This document shows, in pieces, positions 53,427-62,146 of a stretch of DNA of 64,000 nucleotides (the first letter of the stretch is position 1; each line of letters begins with the position of its first letter). Origin of the DNA: Halomonas alkalisoli (lineage in GTDB: Bacteria; Pseudomonadota; Gammaproteobacteria; Pseudomonadales; Halomonadaceae). The stretch spans positions 1 to 64,000 of the forward strand of contig NZ_JAKCMI010000037.1 in assembly GCF_021412585.1 (NCBI RefSeq), given 5' to 3'. The position numbers and the translations under genes were made by a program. A model generated the notes under the pieces. It worked only from the letters and a program-made list of their open reading frames with translations. It was not told the DNA's origin and did not search any database.

Positions 53427-54209
53427 TCAGAGCTGGCTCAAACGGGCCAGCATCTCGTCGCTGGTCTGAACGGCGCGGCTATTGATCTCGTAGGCGCGCT
53501 GGGTCTGGATCATGTTGACCATCTCCTCCACCACGTTGACGTTGGAGGTTTCCACATAGCCCTGGAACAGGCGGCCGGCCCCGTTCATGCCCGGCATGGT
53601 CTCGTTGCGAGGCCCGGAAGAAGTGGTCTCCCGGTAGAGGTTACCGCCGATGCTCTCGAGCCCGGTCGCGTTGACGAAGGTCGAGATGGTTATCTGGCCC
53701 ACTTCCATGGACTGGTTGTCGCCCGGCTGGGTCACCGAGACGATGCCGTCCTCGCCGATGGAAACCGACAGGGTGGTCGGCGGCAGGATGATGGCTGGCT
53801 CCAGTGGATAGCCATTGGCGTTGACCATCTGGCCGTTCTCATTGAGCTGGAAGCTGCCGTCGCGGGTGTAGGCCGTGGAACCATCCGGCATCAGCACCTG
53901 GAAGAAACCGTTGCCGTTGATAGCCAGGTCGCGGGAGTTCTCGGTCTGTTCGAGCCCACCCTGGGTGTGCAGGCGCTCAGTGGCAACGGGGCGAACGCCG
54001 GAGCCCACCTGCATGCCCGAAGGCAGGCGGTTCTGCACGTCGTTCTGGGCACCGGGCTGACGCAGGTTCTGGTAAAGCAGATCCTCGAACACCGCACGCG
54101 AGCGCTTGAAGCCGTTGGTGCTGACGTTGGCCAGGTTGTTGGAGATGACATCCAGCTTGACCTGCTGGGATTCCAGACCGGTCTTGGCCGTCCAAAGTGA
54201 CTTGATCAT
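53427..54209 (-). CDS. flgG: Distal rod protein FlgG
   Basis: A 260-residue rod protein. [47 protein letters not shown] at the start and [34 protein letters not shown] at the end are canonical. GAGGAAAC lies 7 bases before ATG 54209, deciding the start over 54227. Confidence 0.98.
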   Translation of the reverse strand: MIKSLWTAKTGLESQQVKLDVISNNLANVSTNGFKRSRAVFEDLLYQNLRQPGAQNDVQNRLPSGMQVGSGVRPVATERLHTQGGLEQTENSRDLAINGNGFFQVLMPDGSTAYTRDGSFQLNENGQMVNANGYPLEPAIILPPTTLSVSIGEDGIVSVTQPGDNQSMEVGQITISTFVNATGLESIGGNLYRETTSSGPRNETMPGMNGAGRLFQGYVETSNVNVVEEMVNMIQTQRAYEINSRAVQTSDEMLARLSQL

Positions 54210-54257
54210 ATTCGTTTCCTCGGGCACCGCTTTATAAAGTGCCTAGCTGTCAGGCCA

Positions 54258-55013
54258 TCAGCCCTGTATAGAAAGCAGGTTATTGGCCCGCTGAGCATTT
54301 TCATCAGCGGTGCTGATCACTTTCATCTGCATTTCATAGCGCCGCGCCACGTCGATCATCGAAACCATCGCCTCGATGGCGCTGACGTTGCTGCCCTCCA
54401 GCGCACCGCTGGCGACCCTGGCATTCTCGTCGGCAGGCAGCGCTGCCACTTCACCGTCCGCATCGGGAGCCGGACGGAAGAGACCGTCATCGCCACGCAG
54501 CAGCGCCTGTTCCGGGGTGACCAGCTTGATACGCCCCATATCCACCAGCGCTTCGGGGCTCTCTCCTTCACCGATGCCGCTGAGGGTACCGTCGGCACCC
54601 ACCGAGACGCTGGCACCCAGCGGCACGATGATGGGCCCGCCGTCGCCGATCACCGGCCGTCCCACCAGGGTAACCAGGCCGTCGCCGTCGACTTCGAGAT
54701 CGCCCCGCCGGGTATAGGCCTCGGTGCCGTCCTCGGCCTGCACGGCGATCCAGGCGTCGCCTTCCAGCGCGATGTCCATGGGCCGCCCGGTGTGGTTGAT
54801 GGGGCCCGGCGAGAAGTCGCTGCCCGGCGTGGATGCCGCCACCGACACCCGGGTCGGCAGCACGCCTTCGCCCTGTACCGGCACGGCACGCATGGCATGC
54901 AGCTGGGCGCGAAACCCGGCAGTCGACACGTTCGACAGGTTGTGGCTGACCACCGCCTGCTGATCCATGCTCTGCTTGGCCCCGCTCATGGCGGTGTAGA
55001 GAATGCGATCCAT
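54258..55013 (-). CDS. flgF: Proximal rod protein FlgF
   Basis: A 251-residue rod protein (MDRILYTAMSGAKQSMDQQAVVSHNLSNVSTAGFR; C-terminus VSMIDVARRYEMQMKVISTADENAQRANNLLSIQG). A 13-base tandem repeat lies between it and flgE. Confidence 0.97.
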   Translation of the reverse strand: MDRILYTAMSGAKQSMDQQAVVSHNLSNVSTAGFRAQLHAMRAVPVQGEGVLPTRVSVAASTPGSDFSPGPINHTGRPMDIALEGDAWIAVQAEDGTEAYTRRGDLEVDGDGLVTLVGRPVIGDGGPIIVPLGASVSVGADGTLSGIGEGESPEALVDMGRIKLVTPEQALLRGDDGLFRPAPDADGEVAALPADENARVASGALEGSNVSAIEAMVSMIDVARRYEMQMKVISTADENAQRANNLLSIQG

Positions 55014-55026
55014 GGCTCGGCTCCCT

Positions 55027-55061
55027 TAGCGCTTGGTATTAGTGCTTGGTATTAGCGCTTA
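55027..55061 (-). repeat. Short tandem repeat at the 3' end of flgE
   Basis: TAGCGCTTGGTAT at 55027-55039 is followed by TAGTGCTTGGTAT at 55040-55052 and the start of a third copy that contains the flgE stop (55059-55061). Probably replication slippage. Confidence 0.8.
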
Positions 55062-56324
55062 GCGCAGGTTGATGGCGGTCTGCAGGAGCTCGTCCTGAGT
55101 CTTGATCGTCTGGGAGTTGGCCTGGTAGGCCCGCTGCGCCACGATCATCGCCACCAGCTCACGGGCCATATCCACGTTGGAAGTCTCGATGGCGCCGGAG
55201 ACCACGCTGCCCAGCAGGCCGGTGCCCGGCGTGCCGATCAGCTCCTGGCCGGAAGCGGCACTGGCCGTCCAGACGTTGTCGCCGGAGGGCGTCAGCCCTT
55301 CGGGGTTGCGGAAGCTGACCAGGGCGACCTGACCGGCCGGGCGCGACTGCTCGTTGGAGTAGTTGCGCATGATGGTGCCGTCATCGTTGATGGTGATGCC
55401 TACCAGGGTGCCGGAGGTATAGCCGTTCTGGTTCAGGCTGCTGACCGTGGAGGTATTGCCGAACTGTGTAGAACCGGCAAGGTTGAGGTCGAAGGTGAGA
55501 TCCTCCGGCTCACCACCGAAATAAGCGGCCGCATCGAACGTTATGCCCGGGATTGCACCGTTGGCATCGACGTCGCCGCCACCATTGACCAGCTTGCCAT
55601 TACTATCGAACTGAACGGAGTACTCGTTCACGTTACCCGCGCCATCGTCCAGCGTGGTGCCGTCGAGAGTCATCTTGGCAGTCCACACGTTGGCCGCGGT
55701 CTTTTCATAGTAGACAGTGATGTTGCGCGGATTACCGAGCGAATCAAAGACAGTGAAATTGTTGGAATAATGGTAGTCGATCATGGCTGGGTTGCCCGTC
55801 GAGTCGGTTGCTTCCACCGTACTCCGCTCTTCACCTATCACCTTGCGGGCATCCAGGTTGAACGTGGTCCCAACGCGGGTGGTGGCGCTCGCATCCAGCT
55901 CTTCCGCCGATACGTTCAGCGGCACCGGCTGGCCACCCACCTGCACCTGGCCAGCGGCATTGAGGCCGTAGCCCATGATCTGCGCACCCTGGGCGTTGAC
56001 CAGGTCGCCCTGCGACGTCATCGTCAGCTGGCCGTTGCGCGAGTAGACCACTTCGCCGCTGGGATCCTGGAAACGGAAGAAGCCGTCGCCGGCGATCGCC
56101 AGATCCAGGTTGCGGTTGGTGGACTCGACGTTGCCTTCATTGAAGTTCTGCAGCACGGACGACACCCGGGTGCCCAGGCCGACCTTCGAACCGGCGAAGA
56201 CATCCGAGAACTGCACGTTGGAGCCCTTGAAGCCCACAGTCTGGGAGTTGGCGATGTTGTTGCCGATGGTGCCCAGTTTCTGCGCCTGGGAATTCAAACC
56301 ACTCAGTGCTTGTGAAAAGCTCAT
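55059..56324 (-). CDS. flgE: Flagellar hook protein FlgE
   Basis: A 421-residue hook subunit. MSFSQALSGLNSQAQKLGTIGNNIANSQTVGFKGSNVQFSDVFAG begins it, and VDMARELVAMIVAQRAYQANSQTIKTQDELLQTAINLR ends it. The middle D1/D2 domains are acidic (Asp/Asn-rich), fitting a halophile. Confidence 0.98.
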   Translation of the reverse strand: MSFSQALSGLNSQAQKLGTIGNNIANSQTVGFKGSNVQFSDVFAGSKVGLGTRVSSVLQNFNEGNVESTNRNLDLAIAGDGFFRFQDPSGEVVYSRNGQLTMTSQGDLVNAQGAQIMGYGLNAAGQVQVGGQPVPLNVSAEELDASATTRVGTTFNLDARKVIGEERSTVEATDSTGNPAMIDYHYSNNFTVFDSLGNPRNITVYYEKTAANVWTAKMTLDGTTLDDGAGNVNEYSVQFDSNGKLVNGGGDVDANGAIPGITFDAAAYFGGEPEDLTFDLNLAGSTQFGNTSTVSSLNQNGYTSGTLVGITINDDGTIMRNYSNEQSRPAGQVALVSFRNPEGLTPSGDNVWTASAASGQELIGTPGTGLLGSVVSGAIETSNVDMARELVAMIVAQRAYQANSQTIKTQDELLQTAINLR

Positions 56325-56393
56325 GTTTCGTTCCTCTGCCTGCCGAATTTTATGCCGCTATCGCGGTTCTGATTAGGAAACCAATGTTGCGAA

Positions 56394-57086
56394 TCAAAGG
56401 ATCTGCTTGATGTCACCCAGGCCCACCTGGCCATAGATGGCACCGAGGTCGAGCTTCACGCCGCCATTGCCATCCGGCGGCGTGACCCCGCCGACCACGG
56501 CGTAGTTGAGCGTGGAGGCATTTAGCGTCTTGTCGCCACTGGTGGCTTCGACACGCACTCGATAGGCACCCGGCGCTGCCGTTTCGCCCTCGGTGGTCCT
56601 GCCGTCCCAGGTGAAGGACTCGACCCCGGCCTTGACCGAACCGATGTCATAGCGATTGACCACCTGGCCGCTGGCGTTGGTGATCGTCACGCGCACGTTC
56701 TCGGCCGACTGACCGAGTTCGATACCGAAGGGCGTGGTGTGGGCGTTGCCCTCTTCATCGGTTTCCATCAGCACGCGATCGCCCGGCACCAGCACGCCCT
56801 GGCCGATCAGCCCGGCCGCTTGCAGCGTCTGCCCGGCATCCATCTGGCTGGTGATGCCCTTCAGGGTCTTGTTGAGATCCTCGATGCCGCTGACGGTGTT
56901 GATCTGGGCCAGCTGCGTGGTCATCTCATGGTTGTCCATGGGATTGAGCGGGTCCTGATGCTGCATCTGGGCGATCAGCAGGGTCATGAAGTTGTTGCGC
57001 AGCTCGGCGGACTGGCTGGCGTCGCGACTGGACGGGCCACCCTGGTTCATGCGCGTGACGACATTGGAATCAATGGTCGTGGACAT
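56394..57086 (-). CDS. flgD: Hook cap / assembly protein FlgD
   Basis: A 230-residue hook scaffolding protein. The N-terminal secretion and cap region (NNFMTLLIAQMQHQDPLNPMDNHEMTTQLAQINTVSGIEDLN) is followed by a FLgD Tudor/Ig-like domain (ITNASGQVVNRYDIGSVKAGVESFTWDGRT). Lies 5 bases downstream of flgC. Confidence 0.97.
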   Translation of the reverse strand: MSTTIDSNVVTRMNQGGPSSRDASQSAELRNNFMTLLIAQMQHQDPLNPMDNHEMTTQLAQINTVSGIEDLNKTLKGITSQMDAGQTLQAAGLIGQGVLVPGDRVLMETDEEGNAHTTPFGIELGQSAENVRVTITNASGQVVNRYDIGSVKAGVESFTWDGRTTEGETAAPGAYRVRVEATSGDKTLNASTLNYAVVGGVTPPDGNGGVKLDLGAIYGQVGLGDIKQIL

Positions 57087-57091
57087 GGCGG

Positions 57092-57499
57092 TTACCCTTC
57101 ACCCAGGGTGAGTGTCTTGAGCATCATCTGCTTGCTCGTGTTCATGACTTCGACGTTGGCCTGGTAGGAGCGAGAGGCCGAGATCATGTTGACCATCTCG
57201 TGCACCGGCTCGACGTTGGGCATGGTCACGTAGCCCTCTTCGTTGGCCAGGGGATGCTCGGGGCGGTACTCCATGCGCATGGGCGAAGGGTCCTCCACCA
57301 CACTTCGCACGCCCACGCCACCGATGCCATGGGCGCCCTGATGGCGCGACTCGAACAGCACCTGCTTGGCGCGATAGGCCTCACCATCCGGCCCTGCCAC
57401 GCTGTCGGCATTGGCCAGGTTACTGGCCGTGACATTCATGCGCTGCGACTGGGCGCTCATGGCCGAGCCGGCGATATCGAAAACGGAAAACATCGACAT
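57092..57499 (-). CDS. flgC: Proximal rod protein FlgC
   Basis: A 135-residue rod protein: [50 protein letters not shown], ending [38 protein letters not shown]. Canonical length and motifs. Confidence 0.98.
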   Translation of the reverse strand: MSMFSVFDIAGSAMSAQSQRMNVTASNLANADSVAGPDGEAYRAKQVLFESRHQGAHGIGGVGVRSVVEDPSPMRMEYRPEHPLANEEGYVTMPNVEPVHEMVNMISASRSYQANVEVMNTSKQMMLKTLTLGEG

Positions 57500-57530
57500 G
57501 GAACGATCTCTCTCTGGTTGTTCCGGCTGC

Positions 57531-57944
57531 TTACTCCGGCTGCATGGCGCTCTTCAGCCCCTGGATACGGCTGTTGAGAATGGTCAACGCCGCCTGGTAG
57601 CGCACCGAATTGTCGGCGAACTGGGTACGCTCGCGATCCATGTCCACCGTGTTGCCATCCAGGCTCGGCTGATCCGGCACCCGATACAGCAGCCCTTGGC
57701 TCGGCCGCGCGAAGCCCTGACCGGCAAGATGCCCCGCGGACGTCCTGGCCAGTGACAAACCGCCACCGGATGAGCGACCATGCTCGACCGCCTTCTTGAG
57801 CTCGCCGGCAAAATCCATGTCGCGCGCCTTGTAATTCGGCGTGTCGGCATTGGCGATATTGCTGGCCAGCACCTTGTGGCGCTCCTGGCGCAAGCCCAGC
57901 GCCTGCTGGTGGTAGTTAAAGGCGGCCTCGAGCTGATCGATCAT
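57531..57944 (-). CDS. flgB: Proximal rod protein FlgB
   Basis: A 137-residue rod protein beginning [45 protein letters not shown]. The open frame continues to 58142, but the ATG at 57944 gives the family N-terminus and is preceded by GGGGAGCG. First gene of the leftward flgBCDEFGHIJ(KL) operon; its promoter must lie in 57945-58130. Confidence 0.97.
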   Translation of the reverse strand: MIDQLEAAFNYHQQALGLRQERHKVLASNIANADTPNYKARDMDFAGELKKAVEHGRSSGGGLSLARTSAGHLAGQGFARPSQGLLYRVPDQPSLDGNTVDMDRERTQFADNSVRYQAALTILNSRIQGLKSAMQPE

Positions 57945-58016
57945 GCCGGCGCTCCCCGTGGTCGAAACCCATATGAACAGTGTGCGGAACTTGTTGAGAC
58001 TGAAGAATAGCCAGGG

Positions 58017-58029
58017 TGATGTCACATCA
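58017..58029. promoter_or_regulatory. Dyad in the divergent flgB-flgA control region
   Basis: TGATGT-C-ACATCA is a perfect 6-bp inverted repeat midway between the flgB and flgA starts. It could be a regulator site for either operon. I could not identify convincing promoter boxes. Confidence 0.35.
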
Positions 58030-58130
58030 ATGGCAAGAACAGGCCGGTTTTCCGCATTCATTTCCACTGTTTCATGAGATCGCCGAACGCTAGAATTCAC
58101 TGGCACCATCACCAACCTCGGCCGAATGCC

Positions 58131-58829
58131 ATGCAGCGTCACCCTTTCAAGCTTCCGCTCACCCTCTGGCCGCTCCTCGCCAGCCTGGTACTGCTACCCG
58201 GCATCGCCAAGGCCGACGACGACGCCCTGCTTCAGGCCGTGCATGGCTTTCTGCACAGCGAGGCACAGTCCCTGGGCGAAGAGATCGTCATCGAACTACG
58301 CCCCCCTTCGGCCCGGTTGCCGGAGTGCGTATCGCCCCAGCCCTTTCTGACCCGGGAAGGCGAACTGCCTCTAGGGCGGGTATCGGTGGGGGTACGCTGC
58401 GGCAGCGATGGGCGCCAGGTGCGCTACATGCAGGCTGACATCGGCGTTCTAGGGGAGTACCCGGTGCTGGCAGCGACACTCAACGCCGGCGATACGGTCC
58501 GCCAGGAACACCTGGTGCAGCAGCAGGGCAACCTGGCAGAGCTGCCCAATAACAGCCTGCTCGACCCAGAGCAGATCATCGGTCAAGTCGCGACACGCAC
58601 GCTGCGTGCCGGCCAGCCGCTTCAGGCCCACCAGTTCCGCTCCCTACCACTGGTGGAGCGCAATCAGCGTGTCGTGGTCGAGGCCAGGGGGTCGGGGTTT
58701 CGGGTCTCCCGCGAAGGACAGGCGCTGGAGCCCGGCGGCCTGGGCGACCGGGTGCGGATACGCTTCGATTCCCGCGAGGTAGTCACCGGGGAAGTGGCCG
58801 GAGAAGGGATAGTGATCGTCGACTTCTGA
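58131..58829 (+). CDS. flgA: P-ring assembly chaperone FlgA
   Basis: A 232-residue periplasmic protein with a signal peptide ending GIAKADD and a C-terminal SAF domain (AGDTVRQEHLV, LRAGQPLQAHQFR, VVVEARGSGFRVSREGQAL, ... GEGIVIVDF). It chaperones FlgI. ATG 58131 is in frame and gives a standard signal peptide. Divergent from flgB, and followed by flgM, which has its own promoter. Confidence 0.95.
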   Translation: MQRHPFKLPLTLWPLLASLVLLPGIAKADDDALLQAVHGFLHSEAQSLGEEIVIELRPPSARLPECVSPQPFLTREGELPLGRVSVGVRCGSDGRQVRYMQADIGVLGEYPVLAATLNAGDTVRQEHLVQQQGNLAELPNNSLLDPEQIIGQVATRTLRAGQPLQAHQFRSLPLVERNQRVVVEARGSGFRVSREGQALEPGGLGDRVRIRFDSREVVTGEVAGEGIVIVDF

Positions 58830-58937
58830 GGGCGCGTTCGACACGCCATGCCGACACTAATATATTTAGGTGAATGGCATTGAGGTGAATGACACCCTCC
58901 AGCGGATGCGCCTCGCACGCATCCGCCATATCATGCC

Positions 58938-58964
58938 TAAAGTTTTTCCCGGGGCAGCCGATAG
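58938..58964 (+). promoter_or_regulatory. Sigma-28 promoter of flgMN
   Basis: TAAAGTTT-N11-GCCGATAG, essentially consensus. It lies inside the open frame upstream of flgM and so fixes the flgM start downstream of it. FliA control of its own anti-sigma factor is the usual arrangement. Confidence 0.9.
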
Positions 58965-58996
58965 CGTGTAAAAGCACCGGTCACGAGGCCTATACA

Positions 58997-59284
58997 GTGA
59001 AGATCAATAGCCAGAACCCCCTGACTCGCCCCACACCGACGACGCCCCGCGAGGAAGCGCAGCCGGTCAAGGGTCCCAGTCAGTCGAGCCAGCAGGATGC
59101 CGGCCCCGCGGCCACGACGCACCTGCGCCAGAATGCCACCGACACCTCCCGCGACATCGATACCGCCAGGGTCGACGAGATCCGCGAGGCCATTCGCGAG
59201 GGGCGCATGGAAATTCGCGCCGAGCGCATCGCCGATGGGTTGATAGAGTCGCTGCTGCCCTCTGCGGCCAAAGGTGACGAATGA
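58997..59284 (+). CDS. flgM: Anti-sigma-28 factor FlgM
   Basis: A 95-residue protein beginning VKINSQNPLTRP with a GTG start. The disordered N-terminal half is Pro/Gln/Thr-rich. The C-terminal sigma-binding part reads IDTARVDEIREAIREGRMEIRAERIADGLIESLL, the FlgM signature. The frame is open to 58889, but the sigma-28 promoter at 58938-58964 makes that start impossible for the main transcript, and GAGG precedes the GTG. It holds FliA inactive until exported through the finished hook. Coupled to flgN by ATGA. Confidence 0.95.
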   Translation: MKINSQNPLTRPTPTTPREEAQPVKGPSQSSQQDAGPAATTHLRQNATDTSRDIDTARVDEIREAIREGRMEIRAERIADGLIESLLPSAAKGDE

Positions 59285-59730
59285 GCCTGGCGAAGCTTCT
59301 ACGCGAGCAGCAGCAGCGCCTCGATGGCGTCATCGAACTGCTTGAGCAGGAGCGCGAACTGCTGGCCGCCGCCGATATCGACGGGCGTCGGCTGGCCGCG
59401 ATTGCCGAACATAAGCAGCAACGTCTGCAGCAGCTGGAAGCCACCGAGACCTTGCGCCATAGCGTCCAGCACCGCCTGGGCTATGCCGAGGGTGCCGCCG
59501 GTGCGCGCCAGGCGGCAGACGAAGCCGGCTGCCTCCATGAGTGGGAAAGCACTCTGGAGCGGACCCGGAAGGCCCATCGGCTCAACGCCATGAACGGCCA
59601 ACTGGTCAGCCTGCGCATGGGCCAGAACAAGCGCCTGCTCGAATTCATTCATGAAGCTGCCGAGAAGACCACCTATGGCGCCAGCGGGCGGGTGAAGGCG
59701 CAGCCGGGACGCTTCAATACCTCGGTCTAG
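59281..59730 (+). CDS. flgN: Flagellar export chaperone FlgN
   Basis: A 149-residue helical, charged cytoplasmic chaperone of FlgK and FlgL. N-terminal antiparallel helices (LLREQQQRLDGVIELLEQERELLAAADIDG) and a C-terminal binding segment (NAMNGQLVSLRMGQNKRLLEFIHEAAEKTTYGASG) fit FlgN. Overlaps flgM by four bases. Confidence 0.94.
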   Translation: MSLAKLLREQQQRLDGVIELLEQERELLAAADIDGRRLAAIAEHKQQRLQQLEATETLRHSVQHRLGYAEGAAGARQAADEAGCLHEWESTLERTRKAHRLNAMNGQLVSLRMGQNKRLLEFIHEAAEKTTYGASGRVKAQPGRFNTSV

Positions 59731-59822
59731 TCTTTTCCTCTTGCTAGCCTGCCAGTCCCCGCCAGAAATCTCTCATCCGCCAGACCCTGAATCGCCGCGC
59801 ATACTCGCCTACCACTACTCGC

Positions 59823-61892
59823 CTACCACAGTGAATCAATAAGCTTCTCATCGTCGGGGACTGCCATGACCACGGTATTGCGACCGTTGGCCTTCGCCTC
59901 GTAGCTGGCGGCATCGGCACGCGCCAGCACGGTTTCGACGGCATCATCGCCCTCCTGGAACGCGGTCACCCCCATGCTGAGGGTGATGTTGTAGACCTTG
60001 CTTTCATTGACCACCGTGACTTCGGAAACCACCCGGCGCAGCGATTCGGCAATGTCCCCGGCCTGCTTGAGGGTGCAGCTCGGCAGCAGCACCGCAAACT
60101 CGTCCCCGCCCTGCCGAGCCACATGATCGCTACGCCGGACTTCCCATGCCACCACCTGGGCGATGCGCCGAAGCATCTCGTCGCCCAGGGCATGCCCACC
60201 CTCATCGTTGATCGGCTTGAAATGATCGAGGTCGAACAGGATCAGCACCGACGGCGTGCCGGTCTTGGAATATTCCGCCAGCGCCTCTTCGAGGCGCCGC
60301 TCGAAACCGCGACGATTGAGCAGCCCGGTCAACGGATCGTGCTCCGCTTCCCAGCGCTGCAGCGCTTCCTGCTGGCGGCGCTCGGTGATGTCCTTCACCA
60401 TGCCGACGAAACCGAGGGGCTCATCGCTCCCCCTCACCTGGCTGGCATGCACCTCCACCCACAGGGTGACCCCGCCCGAATGGTGGAATCGCAGCTGACG
60501 CATGAAGTCGTTACCGGTCGCCAGGGAGTGGCGCCACATGTCCTGGGTTCCCTGTCGGTCGTCAGGATGGATCCGTTCCCACCAGTCGCTTGCACTGCAC
60601 GACGCATCCAGCCCCAGCAGCTCCAGCAGCGCAGGATTCATGTAGTTCAGGTGGCCCTTGAGATCGGCGACGAACATGCCTACCGGCGTGGAGCCCAGCA
60701 CGGCATCGAGAAACGCCTGGCGATCCCGCAGGTGCTCCAGCGCCGAGAGCCGTTCATGCTCCAGGCGATTGAAGCTGCTGGCCACCTGGCTCAACTCATT
60801 CATATTGGTCGAAAGCGCCAGGTAGCGACGCTCCCCCGCGCCTACTTGGGCGATCTGGCGCTCGAGCCGATGCAGTGGCTCGAGCAGGCGCCTCACCAGC
60901 CAACGCATGCTGAACATCAACAGCACAGCCAACGCCAGCCAGGCCCACCACAGTGTGACGAGATAATCGCCCAGTGGCGCACGAACCTGCTCCCGGGGCA
61001 GCGCCACCTTGACGATCCAGTTTGCCGGCCGGATCTGACGATACGACATCAGCGCCGACTCACCATCGGCCCCGCGGGCAATGGTCTCGCCCTCCCAGCC
61101 CCCCAGGGCCAGATCGAGCGCAGGCAGTCCTCTGTATGCTTCCTTGCTCGCCACAAGGGACGGGCGACGGGGACGAAACAGCAGCTCTCCCGATGCCGAC
61201 AGCACCGAGATACGCCCCTCCTCGCCCAGCCAGCTGCGCTCCAGCCATTGGAACAATCCGCCCCGGGACAGGTTGACCATCCCTCCGACGACCCCGGCGA
61301 ACGCCCCCTGGTCGTCGAACCGCGGCACCAGCATCAGCACCAGGTCGTCACCGCTGGCCCGGCCCACGAAGGGCTCACTGACGTAGGGCCGGCGCAAGCG
61401 ACTCAGCATGCGGAAATACTCCGTTTCCGCCGTCTCGAGACCGACCCTGCCCTCCACCACCGGCCAATCGGCGAGCACCACGCCGTCGGGGCCGGTCACC
61501 ATGATGCCCTCGAACCACTCCATGAGAACCTGGCTATGCTCGAGGGAGGCTCCCAGTCGCTCCGGGCTCACTCCCCGCAGGCCGGCCTCCAGCCGTGCAA
61601 GGGCATGGAGGCGCCGATTCACCTTCTCGGTCAGGCCATCGGCAATCAAATGCGACTCGTCACGCAGGTGCTCCAGGTTGACCTGATCCACCAGGGCCTT
61701 TCCATACTGCCACGCCAGCATCAACAGAATGCCCACGATGACCAACCACGTCGCAGCAAGACCGGCAAGCAGTCGCCCCTGCAGGGAGCAGAGGAACCGA
61801 GTCAATGCTTCTATTCGAACCGAGGTGTGCAACGCGTTCCCCTTTGGCGAAAACAGGGGGCCAAGCGATTCATCCACCGTGAACGACGCCAA
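59823..61892 (-). CDS. Membrane diguanylate cyclase (Cache-HAMP-PAS-GGDEF)
   Basis: Up to 689 residues. A first membrane helix (~43-63, LAATWLVIVGILLMLAWQYG) is followed by a Cache-type periplasmic sensor (~65-300), a second helix (TLWWAWLALAVLLMFSMRWLV), HAMP, a PAS/PAC domain (~395-510) and a GGDEF domain. GGDEF is intact with an upstream RxxD site (RRSD), so it should make c-di-GMP and be feedback-inhibited. The longest frame starts with TTG at 61892; TTG 61832 is another option and no start has a strong ribosome-binding site. Divergent from the PAS-GGDEF-EAL gene. Confidence 0.88.
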   Translation of the reverse strand: MASFTVDESLGPLFSPKGNALHTSVRIEALTRFLCSLQGRLLAGLAATWLVIVGILLMLAWQYGKALVDQVNLEHLRDESHLIADGLTEKVNRRLHALARLEAGLRGVSPERLGASLEHSQVLMEWFEGIMVTGPDGVVLADWPVVEGRVGLETAETEYFRMLSRLRRPYVSEPFVGRASGDDLVLMLVPRFDDQGAFAGVVGGMVNLSRGGLFQWLERSWLGEEGRISVLSASGELLFRPRRPSLVASKEAYRGLPALDLALGGWEGETIARGADGESALMSYRQIRPANWIVKVALPREQVRAPLGDYLVTLWWAWLALAVLLMFSMRWLVRRLLEPLHRLERQIAQVGAGERRYLALSTNMNELSQVASSFNRLEHERLSALEHLRDRQAFLDAVLGSTPVGMFVADLKGHLNYMNPALLELLGLDASCSASDWWERIHPDDRQGTQDMWRHSLATGNDFMRQLRFHHSGGVTLWVEVHASQVRGSDEPLGFVGMVKDITERRQQEALQRWEAEHDPLTGLLNRRGFERRLEEALAEYSKTGTPSVLILFDLDHFKPINDEGGHALGDEMLRRIAQVVAWEVRRSDHVARQGGDEFAVLLPSCTLKQAGDIAESLRRVVSEVTVVNESKVYNITLSMGVTAFQEGDDAVETVLARADAASYEAKANGRNTVVMAVPDDEKLIDSLW

Positions 61893-62049
61893 GCCTTGAA
61901 CCCCTCCCCTGGCGACCCTGCCTCAGGGAACGATATCTTCCTCCTCTTGTATCGGCGCCTGAATTCCGAACTTGAGGCTTGCCCTGGCGTCAATCTCCCC
62001 TTGTCGAACGATTTATCGGGACAATTCCGAATTTTACCTTGCGCAGGAC

Positions 62050-62076
62050 TAAAGTCTGGGCTGATCCTGACGATAA
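62050..62076 (+). promoter_or_regulatory. Sigma-28-like promoter of the PAS-GGDEF-EAL gene
   Basis: TAAAGTCT-N11-GACGATAA, exact spacing, two mismatches over both boxes, 71 bases before the ATG at 62147. It points only at that gene. Confidence 0.65.
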
Positions 62077-62146
62077 TTAACAATGCCAGCGCCGAACCCT
62101 ATCTCGGCGCTTCACTCCAAACGGCAGGGGCTAAACAAGCGAATCG

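Noticed and set aside
62013-62036. TAAAATTC and CCCGATAA upstream of the membrane cyclase gene, minus strand
   Set aside because: The boxes resemble a sigma-28 promoter but are only 8 bases apart instead of 11.
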